Assembly (NCBI GenBank): GCA_014896485.1
Contig: JADBKH010000019.1
Span: forward strand, 1-38,893
Origin: Bacillota bacterium
Lineage (GTDB): Bacteria > Bacillota > Bacilli > Bu12
DNA: 38,893 nucleotides
Direction of reading: 5' to 3'
A program made the translations under genes and the position numbers. Below, one piece after another: positions 17,203-24,293 of this stretch. Every line of letters starts with the position of its first letter. Position 1 is the first letter of the stretch. The notes beneath the pieces were generated by a model. That model ran no database searches, was not told the origin of the DNA, and saw only the letters and a program-made list of their open reading frames with translations.

Positions 17203-17227
17203 CCGCCAAGTAGCGTGAGCGGTGACA
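17203..17227 (-). repeat. Right terminal inverted repeat
   Basis: Read on the minus strand it is TGTCAC followed by CGCTCACGCTACTTGGCGG, the partner of 14004-14028. It directly interrupts the IS110 transposase frame on its outer side. Confidence 0.8.
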
Positions 17228-17470
17228 TACCACCAGCACTTGAAAGTCCGCCGATTCCAGAAGGTTGTAGATTGGTTTCCAGAACGAAGCGGTACTTTCC
17301 ATGGCAACGTGGGTGCATCCATGTTGTCCGAGCCAGTCGACTAGCTCCAGGAGATCCTCTGTCATTGTGGAGAAAGTACGGATCTCCTTGGTCTCCGGCG
17401 TTAGTGCACAGGCGACCACCATCTTTTTGTGAACATCGAGGCCGCAACAACGTTCGTATACGACATCCAT
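17228..17470 (-). pseudogene. IS110-family transposase, N-terminal fragment
   Basis: About 81 residues starting MDVVYERCCGLDVHKKMVVA and continuing TEDLLELVDWLGQHGCTHVAMESTASFWKPIYNLLES, the DEDD-type catalytic N-terminus of IS110 transposases. The protein stops making sense after FQVLVV, where the right terminal repeat of the three-gene transposon begins; about 300 residues are lost. ATG 17470 has AGGAAGGA just upstream. The DNA from 17471 to about 17540 is probably the IS110 leader. Confidence 0.85.
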
Positions 17471-17720
17471 GCGAATCCTTCCTGATGACTGGTAAGATTG
17501 AAGGGCTGATGCAACGACCATAATGGATCATTCTATCCTGCGTACTTCTCCGAGGCGGAGAGCGACATTCTGCGGTGCACCTGGTCGTCGTAATCAGTCT
17601 AAGGCTCGGGCTCGAGGCACCAAGAAGTGACGACCTGCCTTCGCCAGCCACCAAGAAATGCATTCAACACAAGGTCATTTTCATCCTTCTGATGGTGCCG
17701 CCCCGGCGGATAGAGTCTAA

Positions 17721-18419
17721 GGTGATTCCACACTCCGCAACTACCTCACATTCCTCTATAGCGAGGGGTTCGTGTCGACAAATTTGAGTCTCCATCTTCC
17801 CAAGGTCCGCGTTATCCGACAAGCCTTTATTCCCTCGTCGTGGAATCCAGAAGATGTGGGGAAACTTCTCGCCGCGATTGATCGCGCAAATCCACGTGGG
17901 AAACGGGATTATGCCATTCTTCTGATGGTCATCCGATTGGGGCTACGAGTCAGTGACATTCGCAACCTGACTTTGAGCAATGTGAACTGGCCACGCAAAT
18001 GTCTGTCGATTGTCATGACAAAGACTCAGAGGTCATTGGAATTACCGCTCTTGGACGATGTCGGGTGAGCACTGATTGACTATCTCCAGCATGGACGACC
18101 TGCCACCACCTCCGACCGTGTGTTTATTCGGCACAGAGCGCCATATGATGGTTTTTCCCAAACGGACAATCTTCAGCGTATGCTTCATCGGTATATGCAG
18201 AGCGCCGACCTCAGCATTTCTGAACAAACGTACGGGTTACACTCTTTGCGAAGCACCTTGGCTCGGACCCTACTCGAACACGGCACTCCGCTGCTCGTCA
18301 TTGCCGATGTGTTAGGGCATCAAGATATTCAAGCCACCAGTCACTACTTGAAAATCGACTTGAAGGGATTACGCCACTGTGCCATAGACCCTGATTCGGT
18401 GATTGCCGATGAACGCTGA
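17721..18419 (+). pseudogene. Tyrosine recombinase 1 of the trio, truncated, internal stop
   Basis: Readable from DSTLRNYLTFLYSEGF (about 17724), preceded in frame by a stop at 17718-17720, so the N-terminal core-binding domain is missing. The catalytic domain is clear: R in RLGLRVSDIRNL, the HxxR box LHSLRSTLARTLL, GHQDIQATSHYLK with the histidine and the nucleophile tyrosine. TGA at 18066-18068 interrupts ...LLDDVG / ALIDYLQHG...; related proteins make a TGG to TGA change likely. Its last codons overlap the start of the next recombinase. Confidence 0.8.
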
Positions 18420-19389
18420 ATATCCGTGGAAGAGCGCACTGGCGACAGTACTGCAGGCCTTTTTACAGGAGATGCAAATGGCTGGATTCCGCTACGCTGA
18501 CGAACCTCGGATGCTAAAGCGATTCGATGCGTATTGTGCATCCCACCAACTGGAAGAACCTGTGCTCACGCAACCGTTGGTGGAGGTTTTTTGCTACGGA
18601 ATCTCGTACGAAAAGCCGAGTACGCGCTATAACAAAGAACGGCTGCTGCGCCGTTTAGGCACCTTCATGTGTCGGCAGGGTTATACCGCGTATGTCTGTC
18701 CAGTAACTTCGATGCCCAAAAGGTCTGCCTACGTGCCTCACATTTTCTCCGGCGACGAATTGCTTCGATTATTCCTCGAAAATGATCAGCGCTCTGCACA
18801 CTGCTTCAGCACGAGAACGCTAACCAGTCCGCTCCTCTTTAGACTCATCTACGGGTGTGGGCTGCGCGTCTCGGAAGCCCTGAACTTGCGACTCTCCGAC
18901 GTGGACCTCGAAGAGGGCACCCTGAACATCCGGCAGGCCAAGAATGCCAAAGATCGCCGGATTTCTATGGCACCACGCCTACTCACACGGTGTAAGACGT
19001 ATCACATTACCGTGCATGGCATGAGTTCGCCGGAGACCTATTTCTTCTCGAATCGAGCAGGAGGAAGGTTGAACCACACGACCGTGTATCGGGAATTCCG
19101 CGATATTCTCTGGAACGCGGGTATCCCCCACTCGGGTCATGGACCGCGCATTCATGATTTGCGGCACACCCATTGCGTCCATTGCCTTCGACAATGGGTA
19201 CGGGACGGAAAAGACCTGATGACGCTGCTCCCATATTTGGCTGCCTATTTGGGACACACCGATTTTCGGGGCACCCAATATTACCTACGGTTGACCGCGG
19301 ACGTCTATCCCGACATGATGGACTCCATGGAAGTCTTCTTGGGTTCTCTCATCCCGAAAGGAGCCATGACCAATGAAACAACCAACTGA
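18409..19389 (+). CDS. Tyrosine recombinase 2 of the trio
   Basis: A 326-residue site-specific recombinase/integrase with no lesion. The N-terminal SAM-like DNA-binding region is about residues 1-105. The catalytic set is R in YGCGLRVSEALNL, K in RQAKNAKDRR, HDLRHTH, H in AYLGHTDFRGTQYYLR and the following tyrosine. I use ATG 18409, which overlaps the end of recombinase 1 by 11 bases; a TTG two codons upstream is also possible. On its own it may be inactive, because RIT elements are thought to need all three proteins. Confidence 0.85.
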   Translation: MNAEYPWKSALATVLQAFLQEMQMAGFRYADEPRMLKRFDAYCASHQLEEPVLTQPLVEVFCYGISYEKPSTRYNKERLLRRLGTFMCRQGYTAYVCPVTSMPKRSAYVPHIFSGDELLRLFLENDQRSAHCFSTRTLTSPLLFRLIYGCGLRVSEALNLRLSDVDLEEGTLNIRQAKNAKDRRISMAPRLLTRCKTYHITVHGMSSPETYFFSNRAGGRLNHTTVYREFRDILWNAGIPHSGHGPRIHDLRHTHCVHCLRQWVRDGKDLMTLLPYLAAYLGHTDFRGTQYYLRLTADVYPDMMDSMEVFLGSLIPKGAMTNETTN

Positions 19390-20401
19390 TTTTGCCCGCT
19401 ATCTCTCCATATTTTCTTGCGCAATACCTACTTGGGCAAAGAAATGTGAGTCCGAATACCATCATTTCATACCGTGATGCGTTCAAATTGTTTCTGATCT
19501 TCTGCAGCCAACATGAAGGTCTTGCGCCCGAAAAACTCACGTTCACAATGGTTACGAAAGAACGGATAATCTCGTTTTTGGACTGGTTGGAAAACTCGCG
19601 CGGTTGTTCCGCCGCGACTCGGAATCAACGATTGTCGGCCATCTGTGGGTTCATCCGCTATGTCCAGCAGGAAGTGCCTGACCATTTGTTTGAATGGCAA
19701 CGAATTCAAGGAATTCCTTCAAAAAAGACGGCACAACCTTTGGTGCCGTATCTAACTGAGGACGCCTTGAGCCTGCTCTTTCAGCAGCTTGATACCACGA
19801 CAGCTCAGGGGCGTCGCGATTTGGTGCTCTTGGCCGTGATGTATGACAGTGCAGCTCGCGTGCAAGAACTGGCAGATTTACGGGTCTGTGACGTACGGCT
19901 CACTTCGCCGGCGATCGTGACACTTCTCGGAAAGGGACAGAAAACGCGTCAAGTACCATTGCTCGTTCGAACCAAAGAACTTCTAACTGGCTATGTGGCT
20001 CAGCACCAGAAGTTAGCGCGGGGGATACCTGGCAGAGAGGCACCACTGTTCTTCAACCAGCGTCGAGAAAAATTGTCCCGATGGGGGATCGCTCACATTC
20101 TGCAGAAATATGTGGTCATGGCTCAGAGCCAAGATACGTGCCCGAGCAATGTGCGGGTAACCCCCATGTGCTTCGCCACTCTAAGGCCATGGGTATGCTA
20201 AAAGCTGGGGTTAATTTGGTATACATCCGTGACTTTCTGGGGCATGTCAATGTCTCAACAACGGAAATCTATGCGCGAGCCGATGACGTAATGAAGCGTA
20301 GAGCCTTGGAAAAGACGTACCACGAATTGCAGACAGAAGCCTTACCAAATTGGGAGGAAGACGAAGATCTGATGCGCTGGCTACCGAACCTGTGTAAATA
20401 G
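19373..20401 (+). pseudogene. Tyrosine recombinase 3 of the trio, two frameshifts
   Basis: The natural start is ATG 19373 (MKQPTDFARYLSIF), overlapping recombinase 2 by 17 bases, with AAAGGAG upstream. After the 17th codon or so the frame is lost: the run TTTT near 19418-19421 has one T too many, and the true sequence LAQYLLGQRNVSPNTIISYRD continues in another frame. A second shift occurs at the C run at 20161-20165: five Cs are present, and six would restore VTPHVLRHSKAMGMLKAG. The catalytic R (SAARVQELADL), HVLRHSK, LGHVNVSTTEIYA and the tyrosine are visible across the frames. Both lesions are in homopolymers, so sequencing error cannot be excluded for this gene. Confidence 0.78.
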
Positions 20402-20497
20402 CTTCCGCGGGTACGTTATGGGTAGCGTTTCTGACTGGAATGAGGCTACAGCGCCATTTGTCAGCGTCACTCCCCATATACCCGCACTCCCCATAAT

Positions 20498-20527
20498 GCC
20501 GCATATGGAGATCTCTCCATATGCGGC
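20498..20527. repeat. 30-bp near-perfect palindrome
   Basis: GCCGCATATGGAGA, two bases (TC), then TCTCCATATGCGGC: fourteen-base arms match perfectly. ACTCCCCATA occurs twice just before it (20469-20497 region). It sits between the recombinase trio and a recombinase tail and may be a crossover or end site of the trio element. Confidence 0.85.
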
Positions 20528-20679
20528 ACACTCTGGCAACCGTTCTGCTAAATCAAGGTGCGCCACTGGTAGCCGTTCAATCAATCCTCGGACATGACAA
20601 GCCCGAAACTACGCAATTGTATGCGTCCTTAAGTGGCACGGCGCGTCAACAAGCCTACTTGCGCTACTTTGTGCAATGA
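20518..20679 (+). pseudogene. Tyrosine recombinase C-terminal tail
   Basis: An open frame of 53 codons reading HMRHTLATVLLNQGAPLVAV, SILGHDKPETTQLYASLSG and ending QQAYLRYFVQ before TGA. This is the C-terminal part of an integrase, with the HxxR-like region, the second catalytic histidine (GHDKPET) and the tyrosine (QLYA). The upstream part is absent; the frame enters the palindrome at 20527. It belongs to a fourth recombinase, different from the three in the trio. Confidence 0.75.
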
Positions 20680-20703
20680 CGTGACTCAGTACACATACCG
20701 TCG

Positions 20704-20720
20704 CTCAAGCCATGCTTGAG
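20704..20720. terminator. Short hairpin beside the group II intron remnant
   Basis: CTCAAGC, CAT, GCTTGAG form a perfect 7-bp stem. It lies 13 bases before the possible 5' GTGCG of the intron remnant. Class C group II introns typically insert just after terminator-like hairpins. There is no T-run. Confidence 0.4.
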
Positions 20721-20732
20721 ACTCGAAACGCA

Positions 20733-20880
20733 GTGCGTATGGACACGCAGGAAACTGCGTGGGTCGAAGGGACGCTTCGGATGGAGAGACGGATGCGTTG
20801 AAACGCGCAAGTCCGGTTCGGAGAAGAGCCCGGGCGCCAAACTGCCCCTATGCGGGTGGGTCGGCTCGGGCTTATTCTAC
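20733..20880 (+). ncRNA. Group II intron remnant (domain V/VI and 3' end)
   Basis: Bases 20786-20821 read GAGACGGATGCG TTGAAA then CGCGCAAGTCCGG and TTCGG, which folds and reads like domain V of a bacterial group II intron. Domain VI-like pairing follows (GAGCCCGGG with CTCGGGCTT), ending TTATTCTAC at about 20880, a typical intron 3' end. Upstream, a GAAA-capped hairpin (ACGCAG/CTGCGT, 20745-20760) and a GTGCG at 20733 are present, but there is no room for domains I-IV or a reverse transcriptase. It is probably an internally deleted relic, not self-splicing. Confidence 0.6.
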
Positions 20881-21047
20881 ATTAGCGCTGCAGCGCTGCG
20901 CTTCATTGACAGTACCATGTGGTGAGGGTCGGAAAACAATTGCAGGGGTGGAACGTTCGTTTGAACAGGTCCACTGTAAACCACTTACCACGCATTATTT
21001 CCGTCCATCGTTGCGGGAAAAACGGGCAGAAGTGTTCATTTAAGTGG

Positions 21048-21947
21048 TCAATCCAACTGAAGCTGGCCAGTCACTGTGATCACTGCCGCACCGCCCACGC
21101 GGATTTCAGGTGAATCCCCAGGGACTATATCCACGAAGACCATTCCGGGACGTCCCGTTGAGTCTCCCTGCGCGATGCGTAACGAATGTCTTTGTTCGGA
21201 ATTCAGTATTCCTTCCAGAACGAGATATCCAGCCAGAGCACCATTTGCCGCACCTGTAACCGGATCCTCCGGGATGCCCACTGCAGGGCCGAAGTCACGG
21301 GTGTAAATATCGTATGGCTCCCCTTCTTCGGCAAATGTGAACAGGTGCGTAGTCACTGCTTGTTGCTTCGTATTCATCTCGGCTAAATCGGTGAGATGAG
21401 GTTGCGCAGCATCTATGGCGGCGCGTGAAGCAACGGGGACGAGCAAGTGCCAGTTTCCCGTATAACCAAGTCGAATTGGATAGTTCGATCCAGTGTCGGA
21501 AACGTTGATCCCGACGATACGGGCGACTTCCTCGGGGCTCACTTCAGTATTCCTAACGCGTGGGGCGACTTGGCGCATGAAGACGTTGTCCACATCGCCT
21601 TCTTGATTGAATGCCCATTCCACTGGAACAACGCCCACGTTCGTATGAAAGGCAATTCCGGATGCGCGTGTCTTCCAACCAAATTCAGTTGCCAGCACCC
21701 ATGAAGCGCCTATAGTTGCATGGCCGCAAAAATCAATTTCGGATTTCGGGGTAAAGTACCGGATCCGATACTCTCCTCTACGTTGATCCGGAGTCAAGAA
21801 CGCTGTTTCAGACAGGTTGAGTTCCCGGGCGATGTTTTGCATATCGTCGTCCGTTAGACCCGTGGCATCTGGGACGACCCCCGCTGGATTTCCGCCAAAT
21901 CTTCGGTTGGTAAAGGCATCCACATGATAAACCAGAACCTCTCTCAT
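21048..21947 (-). CDS. PhzF-family isomerase/epimerase-like protein
   Basis: A 299-residue protein of the PhzF family (two-lobed, diaminopimelate-epimerase-like fold; the phenazine enzyme isomerises a dihydro-hydroxyanthranilate, but most members have unknown substrates). Landmarks are VYHVDAFTNRRFGGNPAGVV with the family glutamate in LNLSETAFL, YFTPKSEIDFCGHATIGASW, and RDFGPAVGIPEDPVTGAANGALAGYL. ATG 21947 is chosen because AGGAG lies about nine bases upstream; the ATG at 21956 has no room for a ribosome site. It is divergent from a lysR-type gene with about 118 bases between, suggesting that regulator controls it. No phenazine genes are nearby. Confidence 0.88.
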   Translation of the reverse strand: MREVLVYHVDAFTNRRFGGNPAGVVPDATGLTDDDMQNIARELNLSETAFLTPDQRRGEYRIRYFTPKSEIDFCGHATIGASWVLATEFGWKTRASGIAFHTNVGVVPVEWAFNQEGDVDNVFMRQVAPRVRNTEVSPEEVARIVGINVSDTGSNYPIRLGYTGNWHLLVPVASRAAIDAAQPHLTDLAEMNTKQQAVTTHLFTFAEEGEPYDIYTRDFGPAVGIPEDPVTGAANGALAGYLVLEGILNSEQRHSLRIAQGDSTGRPGMVFVDIVPGDSPEIRVGGAAVITVTGQLQLD

Positions 21948-22065
21948 TGGGCACATCTCCTCACACCGATTTTCAATCCCAGTCTATTCAAAAAAATATT
22001 CGTGTCAAATGAATGAAAATGATTATTGTCATCATGATTCATGATTTGAAGTTGAGGGATGCGAA
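21948..22065. promoter_or_regulatory. Divergent promoter region between phzF-like and lysR genes
   Basis: AT-rich gap holding both ribosome sites. It contains interrupted dyads of ATGAT/ATCAT words (around 22016-22046, TGATTATTGTCATCATGATT), the kind of T-N11-A sites LysR proteins bind. The dyad assignment is inference. Confidence 0.45.
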
Positions 22066-22941
22066 ATGGACATCAACGCCTTCAAGGTGTTTCGTACTGT
22101 TGCAGTTGAAAGCAGTGTAACCAAAGCCGCCAGACGCTTGAGCTACGTGCAGTCGAATGTGACAACTCGAATTCAACAATTGGAAAAGGAATTAGGTGTC
22201 CCCCTGTTTTATCGAGAGCATCGGAAGATGACCTTGACTCCCGCAGGACAGACGCTGCTTCCATATGCAAACCAGTTACTGCGAATTCTGGATGAAGCGA
22301 AAACGGCTGCCCTGGATTCGTCTGTCCCACATGGTCCGCTGTCCATTGGTGCAATGGAATCAACGGCTGCCGTCCGACTGCCGGAGATTATTGCTCAATA
22401 TCACCAACTACACCCTCAGGTGGAGCTACAAGTGCTGACGGCACCAACGGAAGTCCTAATTGAGGCGGTTTTTGAGCGCGAGATCGAAGGAGCGTTCGTC
22501 GATGGACCTGTCCATCATCCTGACCTTGTGGACGAACTGACATTCGAAGAGCGGTTGGTACTCGTGACGTCGCCTTCCAATGATCGGGTGGAGGATGTTT
22601 TGAGCGAACCCCTCCTGATGCCCTTCAAACGCTGTGTCTACCTTGAGCGATGGCAGCGCTGGTTGAAGGAACAAGGTCATCGTCCCGCGAGAGTCATGGA
22701 ATTTGGGACCCTTGATGGAATTTTCGGCTGTATTGAGAATGGCTTTGGAGTGACCGTGGTTCCTTATTCCGTCATCGCCGCAGTTGCAAACCAGAGGCGG
22801 GTTCGCTGTTTTCCGATTCCTGATCCGCATGGTGTTGTTCCTGCGGTGTTCATGCGGCGCAGAGATCTGTACGTCACAACTGCGTTGCGTACATTTATCG
22901 ACTTTGCGCGTTCCTTGCTCAGTAAAGTCAGTCAACGTTGA
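22066..22941 (+). CDS. LysR-family transcriptional regulator
   Basis: A 291-residue regulator with an N-terminal winged helix-turn-helix (residues about 1-60: NAFKVFRTVAVESSVTKAARRLSYVQSNVTTRIQQLEKELGVPLFYRE) and a two-lobed periplasmic-binding-protein-like effector domain (about 90-291, starting GPLSIGAMES). Length and layout are normal. GAGGGATGCGAA precedes the ATG. The effector is unknown. It is divergently transcribed from the phzF-like gene and probably controls it and itself. The stop is followed after one base by a decayed methyltransferase tail, so a rearrangement boundary lies right at its end. Confidence 0.93.
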   Translation: MDINAFKVFRTVAVESSVTKAARRLSYVQSNVTTRIQQLEKELGVPLFYREHRKMTLTPAGQTLLPYANQLLRILDEAKTAALDSSVPHGPLSIGAMESTAAVRLPEIIAQYHQLHPQVELQVLTAPTEVLIEAVFEREIEGAFVDGPVHHPDLVDELTFEERLVLVTSPSNDRVEDVLSEPLLMPFKRCVYLERWQRWLKEQGHRPARVMEFGTLDGIFGCIENGFGVTVVPYSVIAAVANQRRVRCFPIPDPHGVVPAVFMRRRDLYVTTALRTFIDFARSLLSKVSQR

Positions 22942-22942
22942 G

Positions 22943-23283
22943 ATGGTTATCAATGGCTTAAAAAACGCCTTGAATGAGTTTGGAATATCCGCAGCAGAAA
23001 GGAACCCTTGGGTTTATCCGAGTATTATGCCTGTTTGCTTGAGAAGCAGGGCTCTCGAGTCACTTATGCACTCCATTTTGACCGTCCAACACCTCTCGAA
23101 GATGGAGAACGGGGCTTGGACCATTGGACAAATGCCTTCGTGGGACATTTTTTGCATGGTCTGTATGATTACGAAAGACTTGATATGATACAAATGGTAA
23201 AGAACAACACGTTCCCATCTCTTTAGGGATGGTCCGTGGTTCGCTGACTATAAACATCTACGAATTGTTGCTGTTAAAAATTC
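22943..23283 (+). pseudogene. Class I SAM-dependent methyltransferase, decayed C-terminal part
   Basis: Three reading frames must be joined. MVINGLKNALNEFGISAAERNPWVYPSI is in one frame. SEYYACLLEKQGSRVTYALHFDRPTPLEDGERGLDHW...KNNT is in the next. LFRDGPWFADYKHLRIVAVKN follows after a third shift near 23215. The pattern NPWxYPSI, LHFDRPTPLEDGE, DGxWxADYKxLRxVAVK is one I recognise from small SAM-dependent methyltransferases. The N-terminal SAM-binding domain is missing. Non-functional. Confidence 0.65.
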
Positions 23284-23324
23284 AACGACATATATTTTGG
23301 AGTCTGGTCTTCTTGCACTTACGG

Positions 23325-23990
23325 GTTGCGACTTGTAAGTTGCCGATATTCATACGGTGAGAATCCATCCGCTCTGAACTGCGAGCGCGAACCTACCGTG
23401 ACGTGGGATAGCGGTAACGCTGTTTTGCGAAAGCTCACGGGACAATGTAGCCGTGTTCGATAGAGTGATTCGGACCGGAGCTAGGTTGCAGGTGCATGGT
23501 AAACGAAAGTGAACCCCTTATAAACCGCGTTACGCAAGCGAAACACTCTAACACGCTTGAGCCAAAAGGCAAGTAGTCGGGATCAGTACTCCCGTTTTAC
23601 TGATTCGCAGTTTCAAGCACTACCGCGGGAGTCGGGGCACCTAAACACTTGGTTAGTGGGTTATCGGTGAAACAAGGTAAGCCCGATGGGGTCTGTCCGT
23701 AACACGGGCAGTAAGCAAAGCGTAAGCGGTGCTGAATCCCCCAGGGGGTAGAGGAGTGGGCAAAAAGCGAATGCCATCTTGTAATGAGGTGGATAGGGAC
23801 GGCAAAAAGCCAGTGTCCTGACGTGAAAGCGTGCAGACTTGCCCAAGGTCATCTAGCTGGAAATTTCGTAGCACATGGCGAATGGCGTGACCTGTTTTGA
23901 ACCCAAATATCCGACCATGAGACGAGTCAACGGGTCACACTCGAAAGAGTATGCGAGAAGTCGCAGTCGCGTCATGGGTTACCGAGACAA
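23325..23990 (+). ncRNA. Group II intron, 5' half (domain I region), truncated
   Basis: This structured stretch carries hallmarks of bacterial group II intron 5' regions. It has GTTGCGAC near 23325 as a candidate 5' end, GGTAAACGAAAGTGAACCCC near 23498-23517, AACAAGGTAAGCCC near 23671, and the CAAAAAGCGAATG...GACGTGAAAGCGTGCAGAC segment (23761-23837) that usually precedes the maturase gene. No reverse transcriptase follows; the DNA runs into the 3' end of phoH at about 23991. Both edges are approximate. It is not the missing half of the 20733-20880 remnant in any simple way, since the order is reversed. Confidence 0.65.
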
Positions 23991-24293
23991 CTGGTCATCG
24001 AAGCGCTCACCTATATTCGGGGCCGGAGTTTGCCGGATTCTTTCATCATCGTCGATGAAGCGCAGAATCTCACCAAGCATGAGATGAAGACCGTGGTCTC
24101 GCGGGTAGGGGAAAACAGCAAGATCGTTTTGTTGGGAGATACCGAGCAGATCGATCATCCTTATCTGGACACCCTCAACAACGGGTTGACCCATTTGATC
24201 GAAACGATGAAAGATCAGCCACTGGCTGGTCATGTCAAGCTGATCAAGGACGAACGTTCGGCACTGGCTCAGTTGGCGGCCGATCTTTTGTAG
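23991..24293 (+). pseudogene. PhoH-family ATPase, C-terminal fragment
   Basis: About 100 residues beginning [34 protein letters not shown], with the Walker B DEAQN motif, [20 protein letters not shown] and a final LAQLAADLL: the C-terminal third of PhoH/YlaK-type ATPases. Walker A and everything upstream is missing, replaced by group II intron sequence. There is no visible start. The 3' end overlaps the convergent rqcH end by 50 bases, suggesting this end is ancestral. Confidence 0.85.

Larger units (their letters stand above)
14004..17227. mobile_element. Three-gene DDE transposon with terminal inverted repeats (3224 bp)
   Basis: The element is bounded by TGTNNN plus the 19-bp core CGCTCACGCTRCTTGGCGG: left copy 14004-14028, right copy 17203-17227 in inverted orientation, one mismatch in the core. 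Three minus-strand genes lie inside: a zinc-ribbon/HTH protein, a DD-35-E transposase of Mu/TnsB type and an AAA ATPase of ExeA/TniB type. This is a Tn552/Tn5053-like logic. The five bases outside the ends differ (CATCG on the left, TACCA on the right), and the flanks are two different ISs, so no target duplication remains. The ATPase has a nonsense codon. Confidence 0.78.
17721..20401 (+). mobile_element. Trio of tyrosine recombinases (RIT-like element), decayed
   Basis: Three tyrosine recombinase genes lie head to tail with short overlaps (18409-18419 and 19373-19389), the arrangement called recombinase-in-trio. The first lacks its N-terminus and has a stop, the second is intact, the third has two frameshifts. 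A 30-bp palindrome lies 97 bases after the third gene. No matching copy was found on the left, where the element seems to be truncated at about 17720. Confidence 0.7.

Noticed and set aside
14734-18068. TGA stops inside the transposon ATPase (14734-14736) and recombinase 1 (18066-18068) might mean TGA is read as an amino acid.
   Set aside because: Intact genes such as tnsA, lysR, kdpC neighbours, gmk, dapF and coaBC end or overlap with TGA as a true stop. Only mobile-element genes have internal TGA, so decay is simpler.
24244-24293. The 50-base overlap of the phoH remnant and rqcH as a new antisense RNA.
   Set aside because: It is explained by two convergent coding ends; no promoter or structured RNA is evident.
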